The notes under the pieces: generated by a model
The model's database searches: none
Told to the model about the DNA's origin: nothing
Seen by the model: only the letters and a program-made list of their open reading frames with translations
Shown here: positions 23,059 through 31,192 of the stretch, one piece after another
Position numbering within the stretch: position 1 is the stretch's first letter
Layout: every line of letters starts with the position of its first letter
Program-made: the position numbers and the translations under genes
From: Actinomadura opuntiae
Lineage (GTDB): Bacteria > Actinomycetota > Actinomycetes > Streptosporangiales > Streptosporangiaceae
Length of the DNA: 64,000 nucleotides
Direction of reading: 5' to 3'
NCBI RefSeq assembly: GCF_030283205.1
Contig: NZ_JASNWF010000020.1
Span: 124,001 to 188,000, forward strand

Positions 23059-23706
23059 ATGAGCCGCCCCAGGACGCGACAGGACCGGACGCCCTCGCTG
23101 ACCGAGCGCCGCAAGGCCGCGACACAGCTCGACATCGCCCGCGCGGCCGCCGAACTGTTCGCCGACAAGGGGCCCGACGCCACCACCGCCGAGGAGATCG
23201 CGGACCGGGCTGGAGTCGCGCTGCGCACGTTCTACCGGTACTTCCGCAACAAGCAGGACGCGGTCGGACCGCTGCTGTCGTCCGGTGGTGACCGCTGGCG
23301 CGCCCTGCTCGCCGAGACCGCCCCGGACGTCGGCCTGGCCGAGGCATTGGAGTCCGCGGCGGTCGCCTCCCTCACCACGCAGGGCGAAGCGGAGGCGGAG
23401 GCTCTCCGCTGGACGCGCGGCCTGCTGCGCGCGGCCCAGAACGACCCCGCCCTACGAGCCGTCTGGGCCCGCGTGAACCACGAGTCAGAGCTACGCCTGC
23501 TCCCCGTCCTGACCAGGCTGGCCGGCCCGGACGCGGACCCCCTGGAAATCCGCCTGGTCGCCGCCGCAGCGACCAGCGCGATCCGCGTCTCCCTGGAGGC
23601 CTGGGCCGCAACGGACGCCGACTCGGCCGAATCCCCGGCCCACCTGGTCGTCCGCTGCCTACACACCCTGACAAGCGGCCTCCCCCTCCTCACCCCAGAC
23701 CGTTAA
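23059..23706 (+). CDS. TetR-family transcriptional regulator
   Basis: 215 residues. HTH at about 25-65 (ARAAAELFADKGPDATTAEEIADRAGVALRTFYRYF), then a helical effector domain with no recognised ligand signature. A -10 TAGGCT (23046-23051) ends 7 nt before ATG 23059 and no Shine-Dalgarno is present, so a leaderless transcript is likely. It is divergent from the SDR at 22160-22942 and probably represses it and itself through the dyad at 22988-23008. Confidence 0.85.
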   Translation: MSRPRTRQDRTPSLTERRKAATQLDIARAAAELFADKGPDATTAEEIADRAGVALRTFYRYFRNKQDAVGPLLSSGGDRWRALLAETAPDVGLAEALESAAVASLTTQGEAEAEALRWTRGLLRAAQNDPALRAVWARVNHESELRLLPVLTRLAGPDADPLEIRLVAAAATSAIRVSLEAWAATDADSAESPAHLVVRCLHTLTSGLPLLTPDR

Positions 23707-23761
23707 GGCACGTCGCTCCCATCACGGCCGAGTACGAGAGAACCACGACCCTCAGCCGGTA

Positions 23762-23785
23762 ACACGCGTGTCAACAACCTGTTGA
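23762..23785. promoter_or_regulatory. two overlapping palindromes in a 276-bp gap
   Basis: ACACGCGTGT (23762-23771) is a perfect 10-bp palindrome and TCAACA-ACC-TGTTGA (23771-23785) a perfect 6-bp-arm dyad. They lie in the gap 23707-23982, which is AT-richer than its surroundings (TTGAAGTATGTGTATTTCC follows). They could be a terminator for the TetR gene or operators for the secreted-protein gene. I see no other feature in the gap. Confidence 0.4.
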
Positions 23786-23982
23786 AGTATGTGTATTTCC
23801 GGATGGGTATTTCGTCGTATTCGCGCCAAGATTTTCGCAGTTCCGGCCGGACGGACGGCCGATCAGTCCACGCGTAAGGGCGTGATGCCGGCGTGCTCGA
23901 CTTTCGGGCCGCGTCCGCTTTCGTTCGCGTCCGTCGGTATCACGTGCCACTGCGTTGAATCCCCCGAAGGGAAGGACCGACT

Positions 23983-24453
23983 GTGAAGATCGAACGACTC
24001 GTTGCCGCCACCGCCGCGGCGGCGGCGCTGAGCGTGCTCCCGGCCTCTGCGGCTTTCGCCAGTTCCGCCCGTGGGCCCGACCCCCACCGCAACAAGCCGA
24101 GCCCGTCCAAGAAGGTGAACGACCACAAACACCGTGTGCACCCTCGCGTCGGCTGTGGAGGCGGTGACGGCACCCTGGGCTGGGGTGGCTGGGGGTCGGT
24201 CGCGTTCCCCGGCTACGTGGAGTACGACGGCAACGTCTACAACTCCTGCCGCAGTGGGACCGTCTACCTGTATCTGCATTACAAGAACTTCGGCAGCAGC
24301 GCGCACAACAAGCAGATAGGAAAGGCCGGCGCGCGGCAGAACCACAAAGTGCACTTCCACGACAGCAGCCACTTCAGCACCTACTCGCAGATCGAGATCA
24401 CCGCGTGCGAGAGCTACAAGGGCTGGCACTGCGGCGTCCCGATCCACGTGTAA
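23983..24453 (+). CDS. small secreted protein, unknown
   Basis: 156 residues with a clear signal peptide (MKIERLVAATAAAAALSVLP, cleavage after about AFA at 27). The mature part is basic and His-rich at first (KKVNDHKHRVHPR), then has a Gly/Trp stretch (GCGGGDGTLGWGGWGS), many Tyr and four Cys (VGC, NSC, TAC, HCG) that could form two disulfides. No family was recognised. GTG 23983 follows GAAGGA at a good distance. The start region is less GC-rich than neighbouring genes. It converges with the hypothetical gene at 24455, the two stops almost touching. An extracellular structural, inhibitory or metal-binding role is possible but not shown. Confidence 0.75.
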   Translation: MKIERLVAATAAAAALSVLPASAAFASSARGPDPHRNKPSPSKKVNDHKHRVHPRVGCGGGDGTLGWGGWGSVAFPGYVEYDGNVYNSCRSGTVYLYLHYKNFGSSAHNKQIGKAGARQNHKVHFHDSSHFSTYSQIEITACESYKGWHCGVPIHV

Positions 24454-24454
24454 G

Positions 24455-25522
24455 TCAGCCGGCTTCGTGTACCTGGATCTCGGCGGCTCGGACGGCCGGG
24501 TGCACCAGCACCTGGTCGCGGGTGTCCCAGCCGCTCGGCCAGTCGAACCGGCCGGTCCGCCGGCCGGGCCGGGCCTGCGCCCGCCAGGTCACCTCCGGTA
24601 ACTCCCGCACGATGTACCTGAGGCGGGAGAGCGCGTCGTCGGGTGCGACCTCTGAGAGGTCGGTCAGGTCCAGCCGGCATCGGGCGAACCAGATGCCCCG
24701 CTGTCCCTCCTCCAGCGATGCGTCCTCGGTCAACGAGACGCCCATCGTCTCCAGCACCTGCACCAATATGTCGTGGGCCTGGCGCAGGCCGTCGCCCTCG
24801 ATCGCGAACCCGGCCGTCGCCGTCCAGCCGGCGGACGGCGACGGCCCCGGCGTCTGCCCGGCCCACTCCCGTCCCGCCAGCACCCGGTAGAGGAACTCGC
24901 GGGAGACTCCGAGGCGGTGGGCCATGAACGGCGTCAGCCCGCGCTCCCCCCGCAGCCGGGCCTCGTGGCGGCGCACCGCGTCCCCGAGCGCGACCCGGGC
25001 GGTGTCGGACCGCGCCACCGCCGCGCGGTAGCGCAGATTGGCCGCGGCGATATCGGGGAACCGGGTCAGTCCCTGCCGTTCCACCTGCTCGGCGAACCGT
25101 TCGGCCTCGACGGCGAAGGCCTCGCCGGCATCGACCAGATCAGGCAAGCGCTGCAGGGCGTAGTTCTCCTCTTCCCGGATCGCCAGCAGGACACCGGCCT
25201 CGCCGCCGTCAACGAGGACCGCGTCATAGAACGTCCGCAGCACGCCGTTGAGGTCGGTGCCCGGGCGGTCGGCCACCTCCACCCTGGCCACGCGATTGCC
25301 GTGCTCGGACGCGAACACCCACCACGCCTGCTCGCGGTCGAGGACCGCGCGGGCTTCGTGCTCGTCGGCGACCTCGTAGACCGACGCCTCGGGCTGGGCG
25401 TCCACCCACGCGTACCACCGGTCGCCGTGCCGGACGACGTGGTACCCCTGATCCCCCCACGCCCAGGAGTCGGTGGCGTGCTCGCGCGGGTCGATGTCCG
25501 GCGGCGGATCCAGTGGCTCCAC
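24455..25522 (-). CDS. hypothetical protein with HTH-like centre
   Basis: 355 residues, not recognised. The N-terminal part (1-100) is Trp-rich with short beta strands (GYHVVRHGDRWYAWVDAQ). Residues about 130-185 are an alpha-helical, Arg/Ala-rich segment that could be a coiled coil. MAHRLGVSREFLYRVLAGREWA (key: a helix-turn-helix-like block near 205-225) suggests nucleic-acid binding. The C-terminal third has Trp and Arg-rich beta segments. GTG 25522 follows GGAGGGAAG. A 6-bp-arm dyad lies 19 bp upstream. Nothing in the neighbours points to a role. Confidence 0.6.
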   Translation of the reverse strand: MEPLDPPPDIDPREHATDSWAWGDQGYHVVRHGDRWYAWVDAQPEASVYEVADEHEARAVLDREQAWWVFASEHGNRVARVEVADRPGTDLNGVLRTFYDAVLVDGGEAGVLLAIREEENYALQRLPDLVDAGEAFAVEAERFAEQVERQGLTRFPDIAAANLRYRAAVARSDTARVALGDAVRRHEARLRGERGLTPFMAHRLGVSREFLYRVLAGREWAGQTPGPSPSAGWTATAGFAIEGDGLRQAHDILVQVLETMGVSLTEDASLEEGQRGIWFARCRLDLTDLSEVAPDDALSRLRYIVRELPEVTWRAQARPGRRTGRFDWPSGWDTRDQVLVHPAVRAAEIQVHEAG

Positions 25523-25540
25523 GGCTTCCCTCCCGAGTGT

Positions 25541-25558
25541 TGTGAAGTTCAGTTCACA
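25541..25558. promoter_or_regulatory. dyad upstream of hypothetical gene
   Basis: TGTGAA (25541-25546) and TTCACA (25553-25558) form a perfect 6-bp-arm dyad with 6-bp spacer; AGTTCGGTTCAC just beyond (25561-25572) repeats the AGTTCAGTTCAC half. A likely operator for the gene starting at 25522. Confidence 0.45.
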
Positions 25559-25610
25559 GTAGTTCGGTTCACGGGCCAGAGCAAGAGTGACCGAGGTGAG
25601 CCGGGCTCGG

Positions 25611-26327
25611 TCACACCGGTGGGATTGGGAGGAGGGCGGCGAGGGTGGTGGTGGCTTGGAGGAGGGCTTTGGAGCGGGTTTCTATGGCCGCGTCTCGGGC
25701 GGTGAGGGTGGTCATGACGGTGTTGCGGTGGTGGGCGTCGCGCAGGTGCGGCATCAGGGCCTTGAGGGGGGCGATGCGGTGGCCGGCCATGCGGAGTTGC
25801 TGGACGATCCGGGCGTCCCGGACGTCGGCGGGGGCGTAGCGGCGGGCTCCGCGCGGGGTGGTCCGGCGGGGGACGACGAGGCCCTCGGCGTCCCAGTGGC
25901 GCAGGGTCGAGGTCCGGACGCCGAGGGCGGCGGCGAGTTCGGAGATGGTCAGGGAGTCGGACGGGCGGACGTCCTCGATGGGCTCCGCCGTGATCGCCTC
26001 GGCGGCCCGCCTGGCCAGGGCGAGGTCGCGGCGCTCGGTGGCGAGGCGGGCGTGCGCGGCGTCCAGCAGGGCGAGCAGGTCGGAACCGGGGTACGCGTGG
26101 GCGGCGCGCATGATCCTTTTGGCCTCGACGGGACCGGTGCCGGCGGCGAAGGCCCGGTACGCCACGGCGGAATGGACGTGGGCCTCGGTGTAGCGCCGGT
26201 AGCCCGAAGGGCTGCGCGCCGCAGGGGGCAGCACGCCGTCGCGTTCGAGGTTGCGCACCTGCTGGACGGAGTACCCCGCGCGGCGCGCGACGTCGACCGT
26301 GCGAAGAGCGGATTGGAGACTTGCCAC
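25611..26327 (-). CDS. MerR-family regulator with two HTH domains
   Basis: 238 residues. Two MerR-type winged helices are present: residues about 8-60 (TVDVARRAGYSVQQVRNLERDGVLPPAARSPSGYRRY) and about 124-175 (TISELAAALGVRTSTLRHWDAEGLVVPRRTTPRGARRY). The middle is a helical linker. Double-MerR proteins are known in actinomycetes, effector unknown; no metal-binding Cys cluster is seen. GTG 26327 overlaps a GAGGGG run, so the start is a little uncertain. It is divergent from a DUF6194 gene with a 22-bp dyad between, which is the likely operator. Confidence 0.8.
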   Translation of the reverse strand: MASLQSALRTVDVARRAGYSVQQVRNLERDGVLPPAARSPSGYRRYTEAHVHSAVAYRAFAAGTGPVEAKRIMRAAHAYPGSDLLALLDAAHARLATERRDLALARRAAEAITAEPIEDVRPSDSLTISELAAALGVRTSTLRHWDAEGLVVPRRTTPRGARRYAPADVRDARIVQQLRMAGHRIAPLKALMPHLRDAHHRNTVMTTLTARDAAIETRSKALLQATTTLAALLPIPPV

Positions 26328-26351
26328 CCCTCTAGCTTGTGGTCTGCGTGC

Positions 26352-26373
26352 TCAAGTCTCCACAAACACTTGA
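26352..26373. promoter_or_regulatory. 22-bp dyad between MerR and DUF6194 genes
   Basis: TCAAGT (26352-26357) and ACTTGA (26368-26373) are perfect arms around a 10-bp spacer in the 63-bp divergent gap. Position and size suit a MerR operator over the two promoters. Confidence 0.5.
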
Positions 26374-26390
26374 ATGTGACGCTGGAACGC

Positions 26391-26828
26391 ATGGGCATCG
26401 ACGAGATCATCGAGGTTGTGGACGGGTTCGAGGGCGTGCTGGTCCTGCGGCCGCAAGAGGGCGACGGTTCGCCCGAGATCGCCTGGGGCGACGCGTTCTT
26501 CTACTACGCGCCGGACGGGAACGTCCCGAAGACGACGCAGCCGTTCGCGACGATCGTGACCAAGGACTACCCCGGCGACGAGGGGTCGCGGCTCGATCGG
26601 CCCGGCGCGTTCCGGGTGAACATCGCCGCCGGGAAGGACGCCTCCGCGCGGTGGGCGGCACAAACGGACCCGAGCGCGGAGGACGTCCTGATGGCGCACC
26701 CGGTCTACGGGAACGCGGGGTGGCTGGCCGTGGTGAATCCCGGGAAGCGAACCGGGACGGTCGTCCTGGAGCTGCTTCGTACGGCCCATGAGCTGGCCCG
26801 CGCACGTTACGAGCGGCGTTCCGCCTGA
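26391..26828 (+). CDS. DUF6194 family protein
   Basis: 145 residues from ATG 26391 (GGAA just upstream; an in-frame GTG at 26376 is possible). MGIDEIIEVV start, EIAWGDAFFYYAPDGNVP (about 28-45), PFATIVTKDYP and a final HPVYGNAGWLAVVNPG block are the hallmarks of this small soluble family found in actinomycetes. Function is unknown; homologues are often beside regulators. Here the divergent double-MerR protein probably controls it. Confidence 0.75.
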   Translation: MGIDEIIEVVDGFEGVLVLRPQEGDGSPEIAWGDAFFYYAPDGNVPKTTQPFATIVTKDYPGDEGSRLDRPGAFRVNIAAGKDASARWAAQTDPSAEDVLMAHPVYGNAGWLAVVNPGKRTGTVVLELLRTAHELARARYERRSA

Positions 26829-26851
26829 GCGGTTCCGGCCGGCGGGCGCGG

Positions 26852-28069
26852 TCAGTGGCGGCGGGTGAGGAGGAGGTGGACGAGGCAGAGGGCGGCCAGG
26901 GCGGTGCAGGCGGCGAGGGCCGCCGTGGCGCCCAGGGGAAGGAGGGCGCCGCCGAGGACGGTGCCGAGGCCGATCCCGGCGTAGAGGGCGGAGGCGTTCA
27001 GGCCGACGACCACGGCGGTCTCCTGCGGGGCGGCGTTGATGAGGCGGACCTGCTGGGCCGGGGTCTGGAACCAGGTGGTCGCGCCCCAGGCGATCATCAG
27101 GGCGGCGGTGAGGGGGAGCCAGTCCGTGCGCGCGGCGGCGGCCCAGGTGAAGAGGGCGAGCGTCGCGGTGAGGGCGGTGTAGCCGACGGCCTGGACGCGG
27201 ATGGGGCCGTGCCGGTCGACGCGCGTGCCCGCGACGAGGTTGCCCGCGACGGCGCCGGCGCCGTAGAGGAACAGCAGCCAGGGCTCGGCGCTTTCACCGG
27301 CGCCGAGCGTCCGCATGATCGGGACGGCGTACGCGTACAGCCCGTACCCGGCGGCCATGCCCAGCACGGTCAGGGGCAGGACGGCAACGACGCCGGGGCG
27401 GCGCAGGGCGGCGAGCCGCTGGCGGAGCGGGATGCGGGGGCCGCCGGGGAGCGCGGGCATCGCGGCGAACACGCCCGCGGCGGCAACGGCGCACAGGGCC
27501 GCGACCAGCGCGAGCGCGGCGTGCCAGTCGAGGGCCCGGGCGGCGAGGTTGCCGAGCGGGACGCCCAGGGCGGTGGCGACGGTGAGGCCGCCGATGACGA
27601 CGGCCAGGGCGCGGGCGCGCTGGGCCGGGGCGACGAGCGCGGAGGCGACCGCCCCGGCGTTCGGGGTGAAGGCCGCCGCGCCGGACGCGGCCGCGATGCG
27701 CGACGCCATCAGCAGTGCGAAGTTCGGCGCCAGCGCGGAGCCGAGATTGGCGGCGGCCAGCACCGCGAGGGCGCCGACCAGCAGCGCGCGGCGGGGGACG
27801 CGGGCGAGGACGGTCGCGAGGACCGGTGACAGGACGGCGTAGGTGACCGCGAACGCCGTCGCCGACTGCCCGGCGGTCCCCTCGGAGACGTGCAGCGAGG
27901 ACGCCATCTCGGGCAGGAAGCCCGCGACGACGTAGGCGTCCGTCCCGACGGCGAAGGTGCCGAGGGCCAGGACGAGGGTCGAGCGCAGGCCGCGCGGGGC
28001 GATCTCCGGCGGGGCCGGCCGGTCCACTGAGCGATGTATCGGGGTATTCAACGTCCCTGTTTCTCCCAC
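26852..28069 (-). CDS. MFS transporter (DHA1 type)
   Basis: 405 residues with 12 predicted transmembrane helices; TDAYVVAGFLPEMA in helix 1 and the RAL-V(I)GG loop near 150 fit the AraJ/drug:H+ antiporter branch. The cytoplasmic central loop is PGGPRIPLRQRLAALRRPG. The start is uncertain: GTG 28069 is the most upstream in-frame choice, with TTG and GTG options downstream, the former preceded by AGGGACG. It lies downstream of the Rrf2 gene on the same strand, 34 bp apart, so the two may form an operon. The substrate is unknown. Confidence 0.8.
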   Translation of the reverse strand: MGETGTLNTPIHRSVDRPAPPEIAPRGLRSTLVLALGTFAVGTDAYVVAGFLPEMASSLHVSEGTAGQSATAFAVTYAVLSPVLATVLARVPRRALLVGALAVLAAANLGSALAPNFALLMASRIAAASGAAAFTPNAGAVASALVAPAQRARALAVVIGGLTVATALGVPLGNLAARALDWHAALALVAALCAVAAAGVFAAMPALPGGPRIPLRQRLAALRRPGVVAVLPLTVLGMAAGYGLYAYAVPIMRTLGAGESAEPWLLFLYGAGAVAGNLVAGTRVDRHGPIRVQAVGYTALTATLALFTWAAAARTDWLPLTAALMIAWGATTWFQTPAQQVRLINAAPQETAVVVGLNASALYAGIGLGTVLGGALLPLGATAALAACTALAALCLVHLLLTRRH

Positions 28070-28103
28070 AAGAAGGGCCCGGGCGCGTCCGGGCCGGAAA
28101 GGG

Positions 28104-28580
28104 TCAGTCGGCGAGGCGGCCGTAGTTGCGGCGGGTGCGGGCGGCGCCCTCGGGGGCGTCCTCCATCAGGTCGGCGATGGTGCGGCCGGCCAGTTCGCGG
28201 CGCCAGGCCAGTTCGGCGCGGCGCATCATGGCGGAGATGCCGCAGGGGCCGTCGAACTCGCGGCCGGCGTCGCGCCCGCCGATCCCGCGCTGCCGGATCT
28301 CGGTGCAGCGGAACGGTTCGAGCGGCCCTTCGAGCGCGGTGACGACCTCCATCACCGTGATCTTCTCGGGCGGCCGGGCGAGCGACCAGCCGCCCCGCAC
28401 CCCCGGGCTCGAGGTCAGGATCCCGGCGCGGGCGAGCGGCTGGAGGCGCTTCTTGAGGTACTCCTGCGGCAGGTCGAACCAGGCGGCCAGCCGCCGGATC
28501 GACACCGGCGCCCGGTCGTCCAGCCAGCCCAGCGTCACGCAGCAGTGCAGCCCCCACTCGACGCCCTCGCCCATCCGCAT
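28104..28580 (-). CDS. Rrf2-family transcriptional regulator
   Basis: 158 residues. N-terminal winged helix (MRMGEGVEWGLHCCVTLG start, then SIRRLAAWFDLPQEYLKKRLQPLARAGIL) with GVRGGWSLARP as the wing. Cysteines in FRCTEIRQRG (about 100) and GPCGIS (about 120) are at the positions that hold an Fe-S cluster in NsrR/IscR/RsrR types, but the third usual Cys is not obvious; two more Cys (HCC) lie in helix 1. It probably senses redox or nitric-oxide stress. -10 TATAGT (28594-28589) ends 8 nt before ATG 28580: leaderless. GGGAC repeats cover this promoter, so it is probably autoregulated, and may also regulate the MFS gene downstream. Confidence 0.75.
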   Translation of the reverse strand: MRMGEGVEWGLHCCVTLGWLDDRAPVSIRRLAAWFDLPQEYLKKRLQPLARAGILTSSPGVRGGWSLARPPEKITVMEVVTALEGPLEPFRCTEIRQRGIGGRDAGREFDGPCGISAMMRRAELAWRRELAGRTIADLMEDAPEGAARTRRNYGRLAD

Positions 28581-28585
28581 GAACC

Positions 28586-28614
28586 GGGACTATACATGTC
28601 CCCGTTTGTCCCCG
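28586..28614. promoter_or_regulatory. Rrf2 gene promoter with GGGAC dyad and direct repeats
   Basis: GGGAC (28586-28590) and GTCCC (28598-28602) are a dyad around the -10 TATAGT. TGTCCCCG occurs at 28597-28604 and 28607-28614, one helical turn apart. The arrangement fits autoregulation by the Rrf2 protein. Confidence 0.5.
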
Positions 28615-28666
28615 CGAGCCCCAGGGAGGCGATGGGGGCCGCTGGCCGCGGGGGCGGCGCGGTGGG

Positions 28667-28716
28667 TACCGGTGAGCGGGACGCTCTGGCCGATTTCGAG
28701 TGACCGGGGCCACTAT
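28667..28716 (+). promoter_or_regulatory. fadD3 promoter: steroid-regulon box plus -10
   Basis: TACCGGTGAGCGGGA (28667-28681) is the best copy of the box. After 29 bp comes CACTAT (28711-28716), which ends 8 nt before the fadD3 ATG, so the transcript would be leaderless. Confidence 0.55.
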
Positions 28717-28724
28717 GGGCTGTC

Positions 28725-30293
28725 ATGGGCGAGCTGACGATTCCGGCGGTGTTGGCACGGGCGGCGAAGGCGTATCCGGACGCCGAGGCCGTGGTGGACG
28801 GGGACGTCCGGGTGACGTTCGCGCAGTTGCGGGACCGCGTGCGGGAGGCGACCGCGGCGTTCGCCGGAGCCGGGATCGAGCCCGGCGACCGGATCGCGAT
28901 CTGGGCGCCGAACGGGCTGCCGTGGATCGTCACCGTGCTCGGCGCCATGGGCGCGGGCGCGACGCTCGTCCCGCTCAACACCCGCTACAAGGGCGACGAG
29001 GCGCGCTGGCCGCTGACCCGCGCCCGCGTGAAGATGCTGTTCGTCGCCGACGGGTTCCTCGGCATCGACTACCCCGGCATGCTCGGGGTCGACGCGACCG
29101 GCGCGTACCCGGGCCTGCCCGACCTGGAGGCCGTCGTCACCTTCAACGGGGACGAGCGGCCGGGCGTGACGTCGTGGCCGGCGTTCGTCGGCAAGGCCGT
29201 GCCGCCGGAGGAGGCGGACGCGCGGGCCGCCGCCGTCCGCCCGGGCGACGTCGCCGACATCCTGTTCACGTCCGGCACCACCGGACGGCCCAAGGGCGTG
29301 ATGTGCACGCACGAGCAGAACGTCCGGACGTTCGAGGCGTGGGCGGCGCGGACCGGCGTGCACGCCGGCGACCGCTACCTGATCGTGAACCCGATGTTCC
29401 ACTCGTTCGGCTACAAGGCCGGCGTGCTGGCGTGCGTGCTGAAGGGCGCCACGATGGTGCTCCAGCCGGTGTTCGAGGTCGCGGAGACGCTGCGGATCAT
29501 CGAGGCGGAGCGGATCACGGTGCTGCCCGGCCCGCCGACGATCTACACCACGCTGCTGGACGCCCCCGGCCGCGGCGACCGCGACCTGTCCTCGCTGCGG
29601 CTGGCGGTGACCGGCGCCGCCGACGTCCCGGTCGCGCTCGTCCGGCGGATCCGCGAGGAGCTGTTCCCGCAGGTCGTCACCGCCTACGGGCTGACGGAGT
29701 GCACCGGCACGGTGACCGCCTGCTCGGTGGACGACGATGACGAGACGATCGCGACGACCTGCGGCCGGCCCATCGACGACGTCGAAGTGAAGATCGTCGA
29801 CGACAAGGGGGCCGAGGTCCCGGCGGGCGCCGACGGCGAGGTCCTCGTCCGCGGCTACAACGTGATGAGCGGCTACCTCGACGACCCGGAGGCGACCGCC
29901 GAGACGATCCGCGACGGCTGGCTCGACACCGGCGACCGGGGACGCCTGGACGAGCGCGGCAACCTGTCGATCACCGGCCGGTCCAAGGAGATGTTCGTCG
30001 TCGGCGGCTTCAACGTGTACCCGGCGGAGGTCGAGGACGTCCTGGCCCGGCACGACGCGGTCGCCGAGTCCGGCGTCGTCGGGGTCCCGGACGCCCGGAT
30101 GGGCGAGGTCGGCCGCGCCTACGTCCGGCTGCGCCCCGGCCGCACCGCGACCGCCGACGAGCTGGTCGCGCACTGCCGCGAGCGGCTCGCGAACTTCAAG
30201 GTCCCCCGGGAGGTCGTCTTCGTGGACGACCTCCCGAAGACCGCGTCCGGCAAGGTCCGCCGCGTCGAGCTCAAAGAGCAGGCCGGCGCCTAG
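28725..30293 (+). CDS. fadD3: FadD3-like acyl-CoA synthetase (C/D-ring propionate, HIP-CoA)
   Basis: 522 residues. ATP motif FTSGTTGRPKG at 181-191, NPMFHSFGYKAG near 225, PGPPTIY near 270, LRLAVTGAADVP, YGLTE near 325, TTCGRP, GGFNVYPAEVE near 430 and catalytic Lys in ASGKVRR near 510. These blocks follow FadD3 of M. tuberculosis closely. FadD3 charges the indanedione propionate left after rings A and B are removed (HIP), and belongs to the KstR2 regulon. Its presence means the locus covers C/D-ring breakdown, not only the side chain. Its TAG stop overlaps the stop of the minus-strand dehydrogenase (shared CTAG). Confidence 0.8.
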   Translation: MGELTIPAVLARAAKAYPDAEAVVDGDVRVTFAQLRDRVREATAAFAGAGIEPGDRIAIWAPNGLPWIVTVLGAMGAGATLVPLNTRYKGDEARWPLTRARVKMLFVADGFLGIDYPGMLGVDATGAYPGLPDLEAVVTFNGDERPGVTSWPAFVGKAVPPEEADARAAAVRPGDVADILFTSGTTGRPKGVMCTHEQNVRTFEAWAARTGVHAGDRYLIVNPMFHSFGYKAGVLACVLKGATMVLQPVFEVAETLRIIEAERITVLPGPPTIYTTLLDAPGRGDRDLSSLRLAVTGAADVPVALVRRIREELFPQVVTAYGLTECTGTVTACSVDDDDETIATTCGRPIDDVEVKIVDDKGAEVPAGADGEVLVRGYNVMSGYLDDPEATAETIRDGWLDTGDRGRLDERGNLSITGRSKEMFVVGGFNVYPAEVEDVLARHDAVAESGVVGVPDARMGEVGRAYVRLRPGRTATADELVAHCRERLANFKVPREVVFVDDLPKTASGKVRRVELKEQAGA

Positions 30294-31192
30294 AGGGCGG
30301 CGGCGACGCGGGCGCGGTGGTGGGCGGGGGTGCCCCAGGCCGAGTACAGGGCGCGGGCCTTGCGGATCCACAGCGACGGGTCGTACTCGTCGGTGTAGCC
30401 GATGGCGGCGTGCACCTGCAGCGCCGTCTTCGCCGCGAGGTAGGAGGCGTCGGACGCGGCGACCTTCGCGGCGGACGCGTCCCGCGCGAAGTCGTCCGTC
30501 CCGTACGACAGCGCCGCGCCGTAGACGAGCGGCCGCGCGAACTCCAGCTCCACCAGCGCGGTGGCGAGGTGGTGCTTGACGGCCTGGTACTCGCCGATCG
30601 GGTGCCCGAACTGCTGCCGCGTCTTGGCGTACTCGACCGACACGTCCAGCAGGGCGCGGCCGAGGCCGATCTGCTGCGCGGCGCACAGCATCACGCCGAG
30701 GTCGGTGAGGCCGGACGGCTCGCCGTCCACCTTGAACAGGCGGCGCGCCGGGTCCAGGGACGCGACGCGCTCGCCGGCCTGCACGGCGGTGCCGTCGGTG
30801 GTGATGACGAGGTCGGCGGCGTCGGCGTCCAGCGCGTGCGGGACGGCGACCGACACCAGCGCCTCGCCCTCGGCGATCCTCGCCAGCAGGTCGCCGTCGG
30901 TCAGGACCTCGGCGGCGGCGAGCGTCTCGACGTACGGGCCGGGCGCGGCGGCGCGGCCCAGCTCCTCCATCGCCACGGCCAGCTCGACCGGCAGCGGCCC
31001 GATGCCGCCGTGCTCCTCCGGCACGGCCAGCGCGAACACGCCCGCCTCGGCGGCCTGCGCCCACAGCGCCCGGCCCGGCGCCGCGTCGCCCGCCGCCCAC
31101 GCCCGGACGGCCTTCGCAGTCTGCGCGCCGGCCAGCAGCCGGCGCAGCGTCTCACCGAACATCCGCTGCTCGGCGGAGAGGACGAACTTCAC
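30290..31192 (-). CDS. acyl-CoA dehydrogenase, small subunit of a pair
   Basis: 300 residues, short in the centre like the beta partner of heteromeric steroid acyl-CoA dehydrogenases. MKFVLSAEQRMFGETLRRLL start, PEEHGGIG near 63, TRQQFGHPIGEYQAVKHHLA near 205 and QVHAAIGYTDEYDPSLWIRKA near 262. GTG 31192 overlaps the stop of the larger dehydrogenase upstream (GTGA), so the two are translated together and probably form an alpha2beta2 enzyme. Convergent with fadD3, sharing a CTAG stop. A step in HIP or side-chain breakdown is likely; which one is open. Confidence 0.8.
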   Translation of the reverse strand: MKFVLSAEQRMFGETLRRLLAGAQTAKAVRAWAAGDAAPGRALWAQAAEAGVFALAVPEEHGGIGPLPVELAVAMEELGRAAAPGPYVETLAAAEVLTDGDLLARIAEGEALVSVAVPHALDADAADLVITTDGTAVQAGERVASLDPARRLFKVDGEPSGLTDLGVMLCAAQQIGLGRALLDVSVEYAKTRQQFGHPIGEYQAVKHHLATALVELEFARPLVYGAALSYGTDDFARDASAAKVAASDASYLAAKTALQVHAAIGYTDEYDPSLWIRKARALYSAWGTPAHHRARVAAAL

